Source of the DNA: Bugula neritina
Taxonomy: Eukaryota > Bryozoa > Gymnolaemata > Cheilostomatida > Bugulidae
DNA length: 64,000 bases
Assembly (NCBI GenBank): GCA_964035545.1
Contig: CAXIUT010000230.1
Span: 1,550,001-1,614,000, forward strand
Direction: 5' to 3'
Both the position numbers and the translations under genes were made by a program. Of this stretch, positions 45,911 to 60,140 are shown piece by piece. Below the pieces are notes generated by a model that was not told the DNA's origin, made no database searches, and saw nothing but the letters and a program-made list of their open reading frames with translations. How positions within the stretch are numbered: position 1 is the first letter of the stretch; each line of letters opens with the position of its first letter.

Positions 45911-46261
45911 ACTGTAACATACTGAAACATACGGCAAAATACTGAAATGTACTGCAACATACTGAAATATACTGCAACAAAGTGCAACATACTGAAATAC
46001 ACTGTAACATATTGAAATACACTGCGACACATTAAAATATACTGCAACACACTGAAACATACGGCAACCTGCCGAATTATACTGCGACACGTTGAAAAAT
46101 ACTGCAACATACTGAAATATACTGCAAGTGGTGCAACATACTGAAATACACTGTGACACACTGAAATACACTGCAACATACTGCAACATACTGCAACATA
46201 CTGAAATACACTGTAACATATTGAAATACACTGCAACATACTGCAACATACTGAAATACAC
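45215..46261 (-). other. Repeat-derived open frame crossing the 1,088-bp duplication, not a gene
   Basis: This minus-strand frame is 348 codons long only because it passes through the junction of two satellite block copies. Its translation is the same 20-residue YFSMLQYISVCCSIFQYVAV-like repeat seen everywhere. Related frames of other lengths occur at the paralogous positions, with stops at different places, which argues against selection on a protein. Confidence 0.85.
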
Positions 46262-46998
46262 TGGAACTTACTGAAATATACTGCGACACTTTAAAATATA
46301 CTCTAACAAACTGAAATGTACTTCAACATACTGCAACATACTAAAATACACTGTAACATACTGAAATACATTGCAACACATTGAAATATACTGCAACATA
46401 CTGAAACATACTGCAACATACTGAAATATACTGCAACATACTGAATTACACTATAACATATTGAAATATAATGCAACATACTGAATAACACTCTAACATA
46501 CTGAACTAGGCTGTAGCATACTGAAATACACTGCCACACACTGAAGTATACTGTAATATACAGAAATGTAATGTAACATACTGAAACACACGGCAACATA
46601 CTGAAATGTACTGTAACATACTGAAATATACTGCAATGTAGTGCAACGTACTGAAATACACTGTAACATAATGAATTACATTGCAACACCTTTAAACATA
46701 CTGCAACATAATGAAACATACTGCAACATACTGAAATATACTGCAACATACTGAAACGTACGCAACATACTGAAATATGCTCTAGCATACTGAAATACAC
46801 TGCAACACAGTGGAGTATACTGTAATACACTGAAATGTTACGCAACGTACTGAAAAATAATGCAACGCGCTGAATTACACTATAACATACTGAAATGTAC
46901 CGCAACATACTGAAATGTAGTGTAATATACAGAAATGAACTGTAACATACTGAATTATACTGTAACACATTGAAACATACTCTAACATACCGAAATAG
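45911..46998. repeat. 1,088-bp tandem duplication, copy 2
   Basis: This is the head-to-tail partner of 44823-45910. Downstream of it, the 47.0-47.26 kb series continues as in the paralogue at 50.5-50.8 kb. The offset to that paralogue is 3,516 bp, equal to 4,604 minus 1,088, confirming a single extra copy here. Confidence 0.88.
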
Positions 46999-48080
46999 AC
47001 TGTAACATACTGAAATATACTGCAACACACTGAAATGTACTGCAACATACTGAAATATGCTGTAGCATATTGAAAGACACTACAACTCACTGAAGTATAG
47101 TGTAATATACGGGAATGTACTGCAACATGCCGAAATAAACTGCAACATACTGAAATACACTGGAACATATTGATATGCACTGCAACACATTGAAATATAC
47201 TGCAACACACTGAAACATAAGGCAACATAGTGAAATATACTGCGACACATTGGAATATACTGCAACATACTGAAATATGCTGTAGCACACTGAAAAACAC
47301 TACAACTCACTGAAGTATGGTGTAATATACGGAAAAGTACTGTGACATGCCGAAATATACCGCAACATACTGAAATACACTACAACATAATGCAACATAC
47401 TGAAATACACTGGAACATATTGAAATACACTGCGACACATTGAATTATACTGCAACATACTGAAGTATACTGTAATACACTGAAATATAATGCAACATAC
47501 TGAATTATACTGCAACTTAATGCAACATACTGAAATACACTACAACATACTGCAACATACTGAAATACACTGTGATACACTGAAATACACTGCAACATAC
47601 TGCAATATACTGCAACATAGTGAAGTAAACTGAGACACATTAAAATATACCGCAACCTACTGAAATATACTGCAACATACTGCAACATACTAAAATACCC
47701 TGCAACATACTGCAACATACTGAAATACACTGGAACATATTGAAATACACTGCGAAACATTAAAATATACTGCAACACACTGAAACATAGGGCAACATAC
47801 CGAAGTATACTGCGACACGTTGAAAAATACTGCAACATACTGAAATATACTGCAAATGGTGCAACATACTGAAATACAATGTGACACACTGGAATACACT
47901 GCAACATACTGCAACATACTGAAATACACTGGAACTTACTGAAATATACTGCGACATATTAAAATATACAGTAACATACCGAAATATACTTCAACATACT
48001 GCAACATACTAAAATACACTGTAACATACTGAAATACATTGCAACACATTGAAATATACTGCAACATACTGAAACATACT

Positions 48081-48370
48081 GCAACATATTGAAATATACT
48101 GCAACATACTGAATTACACTATAACATATTGAAATATACTGCAACATACTGAATTACACTCTAACAAACTGAAATATGCTGTAGCATACTGAATTACACT
48201 GCAACACACTGAAGTATACTGTAATATACTGAAATGTACTGCGACATACTGAATTATACTGCAGCATACTGCAACATTCGGAAATACACTGTAACATAAT
48301 GAAATATGCTGTAGCAGACTGAAATACACTGCAACACACTGAAGTATACTGTAATATACTGAAATGTACT
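48081..48370. repeat. 290-bp tandem duplication, copy 1
   Basis: The series GAATTACACTATAACATATT, ACTCTAACAAACTG, TATGCTGTAGCATA recurs exactly 290 bp later at 48371-48660. The paralogous places at 43.8, 51.5 and 57.9 kb have the series once. This explains why offsets to neighbours jump by 290 (4,314 versus 4,604; 3,356 versus 3,066). Confidence 0.85.
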
Positions 48371-48660
48371 GCAACATACTGAAATATACTGCAACATACT
48401 GAATTACACTATAACATATTGAAATATACCTCAACATACTGAATTACACTCTAACAAACTGAAATATGCTGTAGCATACTGAATTACACTGCAACACACT
48501 GAAGTATACTGTAATATACTGAAATGTACTGCGACATACTGAATTATACTGCAACATACTGCAACATTCTGAAATACACTGTAACATAATGAAATATGCT
48601 TTAGCAGACTGAAATACACTGCAACACACTGAAGTATACTGTAATATACTGAAATGTACT
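48371..48660. repeat. 290-bp tandem duplication, copy 2
   Basis: This is the partner of 48081-48370. It has the ATACCTCAACATAC variant found at 43.83 kb, whereas copy 1 has the plain ATACTGCAACATAC form. The two copies therefore appear to come from different parental blocks rather than from simple slippage. Confidence 0.82.
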
Positions 48661-51600
48661 GCAACATACTGGAATATACTGTAACACACTGAAATATACT
48701 CTAACATACCAAAATACACTGCAACACATTGAAATATACTGCAACATACCAAAATGAATGGTAAACTAGTGAAATATACTGTAACATAATGAAACATACC
48801 GGGACATACTGCAACATAATAAAATATACTGTAACACACTGAAATATGCTACAAGATGCTGAAACATACTGTAACATACTGAAACGTACGCAACATACTG
48901 AAATACGCTGCAACATACTGAAATATACTGCAAGATACTGCAACATACTGAAATACACTAAAATACACTGTAACCTATTGATCTACATTGCAAAACATCG
49001 AAATACACTGCAACATACTAAAATATGCTGTAGCATACTGAAAGACACTACAACTCACAGAAGGATAGTGTGATATACGGAAATGTATCGCAACATGCCC
49101 AAATATACTGCAACACACTGAAATATAAGGCAACATACTGAAATATTTTGCGAAGCATTGAAATATACTGCAACATGCTAAAATATACTGCAAAATACTG
49201 CAACATCCTAAAATACACTGTAACATACTGAAATACACTGCAACACCTTGAAAAATACTGCAACATACTTAAACATACAGCAACATACTAAAATACACTA
49301 TAACATATTGAAATATACTGCAACATACTGAAATACACTATAACATATTGAAATATGCTGTAGCATACTGAAATATGCTGCCACACACTGAAGTATACTG
49401 TAATATACAGAAATGTACTGTAACATACTGTAACATACTGAAACATACGGCAAAATACTGAAATGTACTGCAACATACTGAAATATACTGCAACAAAGTG
49501 CAACATACTGAAATACACTGTAACATATTGAAATACACTGCGACACATTAAAATATACTGCAACACACTGAAACATACGGCAACCTGCCGAATTATACTG
49601 CGACACGTTGAAAAATACTGCAACATACTGAAATATACTGCAAGTGGTGCAACATACTGAAATACACTGTGACACACTGAAATACACTGCAACATACTGC
49701 AACATACTGCAACATACTGAAATACACTGTAACATATTGAAATACACTGCAACATACTGCAACATACTGAAATACACTGGAACTTACTGAAATATACTGC
49801 GACACTTTAAAATATACTGTAACAAACTGAAATATACTTCAACATACTGCAACATACTAAAATACACTGTAACATACTGAAATACATTGCAACACATTGA
49901 AATATACTGCAACATACTGAAACATACTGCAACATACTGAAATATACTGCAACATACTGAATTACACTATAACATATTGAAATATAATGCAACATACTGA
50001 ATAACACTCTAACATACTGAACTAGGCTGTAGCATACTGAAATACACTGCCACACACTGAAGTATACTGTAATATACAGAAATGTAATGTAACATACTGA
50101 AACACACGGCAACATACTGAAATGTACTGTAACATACTGAAATATACTGCAATGTAGTGCAACGTACTGAAATACACTGTAACATAATGAATTACATTGC
50201 AACACCTTTAAACATACTGCAACATAATGAAACATACTGCAACATACTGAAATATACTGCAACATACTGAAACGTACGCAACATACTGAAATATGCTCTA
50301 GCATACTGAAATACACTGCAACACAGTGGAGTATACTGTAATACACTGAAATGTTATGCAACGTACTGAAAAATAATGCAACGCGCTGAATTACACTATA
50401 ACATACTGAAATGTACCGCAACATACTGAAATGTAGTGTAATATACAGAAATGAACTGTAACATACTGAATTATACTGTAACACATTGAAACATACTCTA
50501 ACATACCGAAATAGACTGTAACATACTGAAATATACTGCAACACACTGAAATGTACTGCAACATACTGAAATATGCTGTAGCATATTGAAAGACACTACA
50601 ACTCACTGAAGTATAGTGTAATATACGGGAATGTACTGCAACATGCCGAAATAAACTGCAACATACTGAAATACACTGGAACATATTGATATGCACTGCA
50701 ACACATTGAAATATACTGCAACACACTGAAACATAAGGCAACATAGTGAAATATACTGCGACACATTGGAATATACTGCAACATACTGAAATATGCTGTA
50801 GCACACTGAAAAACACTACAACTCACTGAAGTATGGTGTAATATACGGAAAAGTACTGTGACATGCCGAAATATACCGCAACATACTGAAATACACTACA
50901 ACATACTGCAACATACTGAAATACACTGGAACATATTGAAATACACTGCGACACATTGAATTATACTGCAACATACTGAAGTAAACTGAGACACATTAAA
51001 ATATACCGCAACCTACTGAAATATACTGCAACATACTGCAACATACTAAAATACCCTGCAACATACTGCAACATACTGAAATACACTGGAACATATTGAA
51101 ATACACTGCGAAACATTAAAATATACTGCAACACACTGAAACATAGGGCAACATACCGAAGTATACTGCGACACGTTGAAAAATACTGCAACATACTGAA
51201 ATATACTGCAAATGGTGCAACATACTGAAATACAATGTGACACACTGGAATACACTGCAACATACTGCAACATACTGAAATACACTGGAACTTACTGAAA
51301 TATACTGCGACATATTAAAATATACAGTAACATACCGAAATATACTTCAACATACTGCAACATACTAAAATACACTGTAACATACTGAAATACATTGCAA
51401 CACATTGAAATATACTGCAACATACTGAAACATACTGCAACATACTGAAATATACTGCAACATACTGAATTACACTATAACATATTGAAATATACTGCAA
51501 CATACTGAATTACACTCTAACAAACTGAAATATGCTGTAGCATACTGAATTACACTGCAACACACTGAAGTATACTGTAATATACTGAAATGTACTGCGA

Positions 51601-53305
51601 CATACTGAATTATACTGCAGCATACTGCAACATTCGGAAATACACTGTAACATAATGAAATATGCTGTAGCAGACTGAAATACACTGCAACACACTGAAG
51701 TATACTGTAATATACTGAAATGTACTGCAACATACTGGAATATACTGTAACACACTGAAATATATTCTAACATACCAAAATACACTGCAACACATTGAAA
51801 TATACTGCAACATACCAAAATGAATGGTAAACTAGTGAAATATACTGTAACATAATGAAACATACCGGAACATACTGCAACATAATAAAATATACTGTAA
51901 CACACTGAAATATGCTACAAGATGCTGAAACATACTGTAACACACTGAAACGTACGCAACATACTGAAATACGCTGCAACATACTGAAATATACTGCAAG
52001 ATACTGCAACATACTGAAATACACTGAAATACACTGTAACCTATTGAACTACATTGCAAAACATCGAAATACACTGCAACATACTAAAATATGCTGTAGC
52101 ATACTGAAAGACACTACAACTCACAGAAGGATAGTGTGATATACGGAAATGTATCGCAACATGCCCAAATGTACTGCAACACACTGAAATATAAGGCAAC
52201 ATACTGAAATATTTTGCGAAGCATTGAAATATACTGCAACATGCTAAAATATACTGCAAAATACTGCAACATCCTAAAATACACTGTAACATACTGAAAT
52301 ACACTGCAACACCTTGAAAAATACTGCAACATACTTAAACATACAGCAACATACTAAAATACACTATAACATATTGAAATATACTGCAACATACTGAAAT
52401 ACACTATAACATATTGAAATATGCTGTAGCATACTGAAATATGCTGCCACACACTGAAGTATACTGTAATATACAGAAATGTACTGTAACATACTGTAAC
52501 ATACTGAAACATACGGCAAAATACTGAAATGTACTGCAACATACTGAAATATACTGCAACAAAGTGCAACATACTGAAATACACTGTAACATATTGAAAT
52601 ACACTGCGACACATTAAAATATACTGCAACACACTGAAACAGACGGCAACCTGCCGAATTATACTGCGACACGTTGAAAAATACTGCAACATACTGAAAT
52701 ATACTGCAAGTGGTGCAACATACTGAAATACACTGTGACACACTGAAATACACTGCAACATACTGCAACATACTGCAACATACTGAAATACACCGTAACA
52801 TATTGAAATACACTGCAACATACTGAATTACACTCTAACAAACCGAAATATGCTGTAGCATACTGAATTACACTGCAACACACTGAAGTATACTGTAATA
52901 TACTGAAATGTACTGCGACATACTGAATTATGATGCAACATACTGCAACATACTGAAATACACTGTAACATAATGAAATATGCTGTAGCACACTGAAATA
53001 CACTGCAACACACTGAAGTATACTGTAATATACCGAAATGTACTGCAACATACTGGAATATACTGTAACACACTGAAATATACTCTAACATACCGAAATA
53101 CACTGTAACATACTGAAATAAACTGCAACATACTGCAACATACTGAAATACACTTGAACATAATGAAATACACTGAAACACATTGAATTATACTGCAACC
53201 TACCGAAATGAATGGTAAACTAGTGAAATATACTGTAACATAATGAAACATACCGGAACATACTGTAACATAATAAAATATACTGTAACACACTGAAATA
53301 TGCTA

Positions 53306-56300
53306 CAAGATACTGCAAAACACTGAGTACACTGTGTCATACTGAAATACACTGCAACATACTGCAAGATATTGCTACATACTGAATTACACTGTAACAT
53401 ATTGAAATACACTGCATCATACTGCAACATACTGAAATACACTGAAACATATTGATATACACTGCAACACATTGAAATATACTGCAACACACTGAAACGT
53501 AAGGCAACATACTGAAATATACTGCGACACATTGAAATATACTGCAACATACTAGAATATACTCCAACATACTGCAACTTCTTAAAATACACTGTAACAT
53601 ACTGAAATACACTGCATTACATTGAAAATTACTGCAACATACTGAAACATGCGGCAACATACTGAAATATACTGCAACATACTGAAATACACTATAACAT
53701 ATTGAAATATACTGCAACATACTGAAATACACTATAACATATTGAAATATGCTGTAGCATAGTGAAATACACTGCAACAAACTGGTGTATACTGTTATAT
53801 ACAGAAATGTACTGTAACATACTGAAACATACGGCAACATACTGAAATGTACTGAAACATACTGAAATATAATGCAACAAACTGCAACGTACTGATATAC
53901 ACTGAACCATAATGAAATACACTGCAACACATGGGAATATACAGCAACACACCTAATTATACGGTAATATACTGAAATATACTGTCACACAATGAAACAT
54001 ACCGGAATATACTGCAACATAATGAAATATACTGTAGCACACTGAAATATACTTCACGATACAGAAATATACTGTAACATACTGAAATGTCTGCAACATA
54101 CTGGAGTACACTGCAACATAGTGATTTATACTGCAACATACTGAAATTCACTGTAACATTTTGAATTACACTGCAGCATACTCCAACATCCTGAAATACA
54201 ATGTAACAATTGAAATACACTGCAAAACATCGAAATATACTGCAACACACTGAAATATACTTAAACATACAGAAATATACTGCAACATACAGAAATATAC
54301 TGCAACAGACTGCAACATACTAAGAGACAGTGTAACATACTGAAATAGACTGCAACACATTGGAATATACTGCAACATACTGAAATATGCTGCCACACAC
54401 TGAAGTATACTGTAATATACAGAAATGTACTGTAACATACTGTAACATACTGAAACATACGGCAAAATACTGAAATGTACTGCAACATACTGAAATATAC
54501 TGCAACAAAGTGCAACATACTGAAATACACTGTAACATATTGAAATACACTGCGACACATTAAAATATACTGCAACACACTGAAACATACGGCAACCTGC
54601 CGAATTATACTGCGATACGTTGAAATATACTGCAACATACTGAAATATATTGCAAGTGGTGCAACATACTGAAATACACTGTGACACACTGAAATACACT
54701 GCAACATACTGAAACATACTGCAACATTATGAAATACACTGTAACATATTGAAATACACTGCAACATACTGCAACATACTGAAATACACTGGAACTTACT
54801 GAAATATACTGCGACACTTTAAAATATACTGTAACATACTGAAATATACTTCAACATACTGCAACATACTAAAATACACTGTAACATACTGAAATACATT
54901 GCAACACATTGAAATATACTGCAACATACTGAAACATACTGCAACATACTGAAATGTACTGTAACATACTGAAATATACTGCAACGTAGTGCAACGTACT
55001 GAAATACACTGTAACATAATGAATTACAGTGCAACACATTAAAACATACTGCAACATAATGAAACATACTGCAACATACTGAAATATACTGCAACATACT
55101 GAATTACACTCTAACATACTGAAATATGCTCTAGCATACTGAAATACACTGCAACACAGTGGAGTATACTGTAATACACTGAAATGTTATGCAACGTACT
55201 GAAAAATAATGCAACGCGTTGAATTACACTATAACATACTGAAATATACCGAACATACTGAGATGTAGTGTAATATACAGAAATGAACTGTAACATACTG
55301 AATTATACTGTAACACACTGAAACATACTCTAACATACCGAAATAGACTGTAACATACTGAAATATACTGCAACATACTGAAATGTACTGCAACATACTG
55401 AAATATGCTGTAGCATATTGAAAGACACTACAACTCACTGAAGTATAGTGTAATATACGGGAATGTACTGCAACATGCCGAAATAAACTGGAACATACTG
55501 AAATACACTGGAACATATTGATATGCACTGCAACACATTGAAATATACTGCAACACACTGAAACATAAGGCAACATAGTGAAATATACTGCGACACATTG
55601 AAATATACTGCAACATACTAAAATATACTGCAACATACTGCAGCATCCTAAAATACACTGTAACATACTGAAATACACTGCAACACCTTGAAAAATACTG
55701 CAACATACTTAAACATACTGCAACATACAACCTACTGAAATATACTGCAACATACTAAAATACACTATAACGTATTGAAACATACTGCAACATACTGAAA
55801 TACACTATAACATATTGAAATATGCTGTAGCATACTGAAATACACTGCCACACACTGAAGTATACTGTAATATACAGAAATGTACTGTAACATACTGAAA
55901 CACACGGCAACATACTGAAATGTACTGCAACATACTGAAATATACTGCAACATACTGAAACGTACGCAACATACTAAAATACGCTTCAACATACTGTAAT
56001 ATACTGCAAGATACTGCAAAACACTGAGTACACTGTGTAATACTGAAATACACTGCAACATACTGCAAGATATTGCTACATACTGAATTACACTGTAACA
56101 TATTGAAATACACTGCATCATACTGCAACATACTGAAATACACTGAAACATATTGATATACACTGCAACACATTGAAATATACTGCAACACACTGAAACG
56201 TAAGGCAACATACTGAAATATACTGCGACACATTGAAATATACTGCAACATACTAGAATATACTCCAACATACTGCAACTTCCTAAAATACACTGTAACA

Positions 56301-59272
56301 TACTGAAATACACTGCATTACATTGAAAATTACTGCAACATACTGAAACATACGGCAACATACTGAAATATACTGCAACATACTGAAATACACTATAACA
56401 TATTGAAATATACTGCAACATACTGAAATACACTATAACATATTGAAATATGCTGTAGCATACTGAAATACACTGCAACAAACTGGTGTATACTGTTATA
56501 TACAGAAATGTACTGTAACATACTGAAACATACGGCAACATACTGAAATGTACTGAAACATACTGAAATATAATGCAACAAACTGCAACGTACTGATATA
56601 CACTGATCCATAATGAAATACACTGCAACACATGGGAATATACTGCAACACACCTAATTATACGGTAATATACTGAAATATACTGTCACTCAATAAAACA
56701 TACCGGAATATACTGCAACATAATGAAATATACTGTAGCACACTGAAATATACTTCACGATACAGAAATATACTGTAACATACTGAAATGTCTGCAACAT
56801 ACTGGAGTACACTGCAACATAGTGATTTATACTGCAACATACTGAAATTCACTGTAACATTTTGAATTACACTGCAGCATACTCCAACATCCTGAAATAC
56901 AATGTAACAATTGAAATACACTGCAAAACATCGAAATATACTGCAACACACTGAAATATACTTAAACATACAGAAATATACTGCAACATACAGAAATATA
57001 CTGCAACAGACTGCAACATACTGAGAAACAGTGTAACATACTGAAATAGACTGCAACACATTGGAATATACTGCAACATACTGAAATATGCTGTAGCACA
57101 CTGAAAAACACTACAACTCACTGAAGTATGGTGTAATATACGGAAAAGTACTGTGACATGCCGAAATATACCGCAACATACTGAAATACACTACAACATA
57201 CTGCAACACACTGAAATACACTGGAACATATTGAAATACACTGCGACACATTGAATTATACTGCAACATACTGAAGTATACTGTAATACACTGAAATATA
57301 ATGCAACATACTGAATTATACTGCAACTTAATGCAACATACTGAAATACACTACAACATACTGCAACATACTGAAATACACTGTGATACACTGAAATACA
57401 CTGCAACATACTGCAATATACTGCAACATACTGAAGTAAACTGAGACACATTAAAATATACCGCAACCTACTGAAATATACTGCAACATACTGCAACATA
57501 CTAAAATACCCTGCAACATACTGCAACATACTGAAATACACTGGAACATATTAAAATACACTGCGAAACATTAAAATATACTGCAACACTCTGAAACATA
57601 GGGCAACATACCGAAGTATACTGCGACACGTTGAAAAATACTGCAACATACTGAAATATACTGCAAATGGTGCAACATACTGAAATACAATGTGACACAC
57701 TGGAATACACTGCAACATACTGCAACATACTGAAATACACTGGAACTTACTGAAATATACTGCGACATATTAAAATATACAGTAACATACCGAAATATAC
57801 TTTAACATACTGCAACATACTAAAATACACTGTAACATACTGAAATACATTGCAACACATTGAAATATACTGCAACATACTGAAACATACTGCAACATAC
57901 TGAAATATACTGCAACATACTGAATTACACTATAACATATTGAAATATACTGCAACATACTGAATTACACTCTAACAAACTGAAATATGCTGTAGCATAC
58001 TGAATTACACTGCAACACACTGAAGTATACTGTAATATACTGAAATGTACTGCGACATACTGAATTATACTGCAACATACTGCAACATTCTGAAATACAC
58101 TGTAACATAATGAAATATGCTGTAGCAGACTGAAATACACTGCAACACACTGAAGTATACTGTAATATACTGAAATGTACTGCAACATACTGGAATATAC
58201 TGTAACACACTGAAATATACTCTAACATACCAAAATACACTGCAACACATTGAAATATACTGCAACATACCAAAATGAATGGTAAACTAGTGAAATATAC
58301 TGTAACATAATGAAACATACCGGAACATACTGCAACATAATAAAATATACTGTAACACACTGAAATATGCTACAAGATGCTGAAACATACTGTAACATAC
58401 TGAAACGTACGCAACATACTGAAATACGCTGCAACATACTGAAATATACTGCAAGATACTGCAACATACTGAAATACACTGAAATACACTGTAACCTATT
58501 GATCTACATTGCAAAACATCGAAATACACTGCAACATACTAAAATATGCTGTAGCATACTGAAAGACACTACAACTCACAGAAGGATAGTGTGATATACG
58601 GAAATGTATCGCAACATGCCCAAATATACTGCAACACACTGAAATATAAGGCAACATACTGAAATATTTTGCGAAGCATTGAAATATACTGCAACATGCT
58701 AAAATATACTGCAAAATACTGCAACATCCTAAAATACACTGTAACATACTGAAATACACTGCAACACCTTGAAAAATACTGCAACATACTTAAACATACA
58801 GCAACATACTAAAATACACTATAACATATTGAAATATACTGCAACATACTGAAATACACTATAACATATTGAAATATGCTGTAGCATACTGAAATATGCT
58901 GCCACACACTGAAGTATACTGTAATATACAGAAATGTACTGTAACATACTGTAACATACTGAAACATACGGCAAAATACTGAAATGTACTGCAACATACT
59001 GAAATATACTGCAACAAAGTGCAACATACTGAAATACACTGTAACATATTGAAATACACTGCGACACATTAAAATATACTGCAACACACTGAAACATACG
59101 GCAACCTGCCGAATTATACTGCGACACGTTGAAAAATGCTGCAACATACTGTAATATACTGCAAGTGGTGCAACATACTGAAATACACTGTGACACACTG
59201 AAATACACTGCAACATACTGCAACATACTGCAACATACTGAAATACACTGTAACATATTGAAATACACTGCA
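53306..59272. repeat. About 6.0-kb block, copy 2 (partner 39001-45147)
   Basis: Left breakpoint: a 52.82-53.30 kb series of the 31.4-kb type changes within TGCTACAAGATACTGC into the 39.0-kb type. Right breakpoint: near 59272 CAACATACTGCAAC is replaced by CAACACATTGAAAT. One internal 180-bp loss lies near 54.95 kb relative to the partner. Confidence 0.86.
57055..59271. repeat. About 2.2-kb block, copy 1 (partner 60141-62357)
   Basis: This block matches 60141-62357 at a constant offset of 3,086 bp, from TTGGAATATACTGC at 57061 and 60147 to the switch near 59271. It lies inside the 53306-59272 block, so the exchange that made the 60-62 kb copy probably followed that duplication. Confidence 0.85.
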
Positions 59273-59925
59273 ACACATTGAAATATACTGCAACATACTG
59301 AAACATACTGCAACATACTGAAATATACTGCAACATACTGAATTACACTATAACATATTGAAATATAATGCAACATACTGAATAACACTCTAACATACTG
59401 AACTAGGCTGTAGCATACTGAAATACACTGCCACACACTGAAGTATACTGTAATATACAGAAATGTAATGTAACATACTGAAACACACGGCAACATACTG
59501 AAATGTACTGTAACATACTGAAATATACTGCAATGTAGTGCAACGTACTGAAATACACTGTAACATAATGAATTACATTGCAACACCTTTAAACATACTG
59601 CAACATAATGAAACATACTGCAACATACTGAAATATACTGCAACATACTGAAACGTACGCAACATACTGAAATATGCTCTAGCATACTGAAATACACTGC
59701 AACACAGTGGAGTATACTGTAATACACTGAAATGTTATGCAACGTACTGAAAAATAATGCAACGCGTTGAATTACACTATAACATACTGAAATGTACCGC
59801 AACATACTGAAATGTAGTGTAATATACAGAAATGAACTGTAACATACTGAATTATACTGTAACAAATTGAAACATACTCTAACATACCGAAATAGACTGT
59901 AACATACTGAAATATACTGCAACAC
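58819..59925 (-). other. Longest repeat-derived open frame (368 codons), not a gene
   Basis: This is the longest uninterrupted frame in the window and is again minus-strand satellite. The translation is a low-complexity, Cys-, Tyr-, Val- and Ser-rich repeat with a 20-residue period and no charged clusters, signal or domain order. Other minus frames overlap it and are also open (58809-59336, 58859-59059), which a real coding region would not usually show. The block junction at about 59272 lies inside it. Confidence 0.85.
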
Positions 59926-60140
59926 ACTGAAATGTACTGCAACATACTGAAATATGCTGTAGCATATTGAAAGACACTACAACTCACTGAAGTATAGTGT
60001 AATATACGGGAATGTACTGCAACATGCCGAAATAAACTGCAACATACTGAAATACACTGGAACATATTGATATGCACTGCAACACATTGAAATATACTGC
60101 AACACACTGAAACATAAGGCAACATAGTGAAATATACTGC

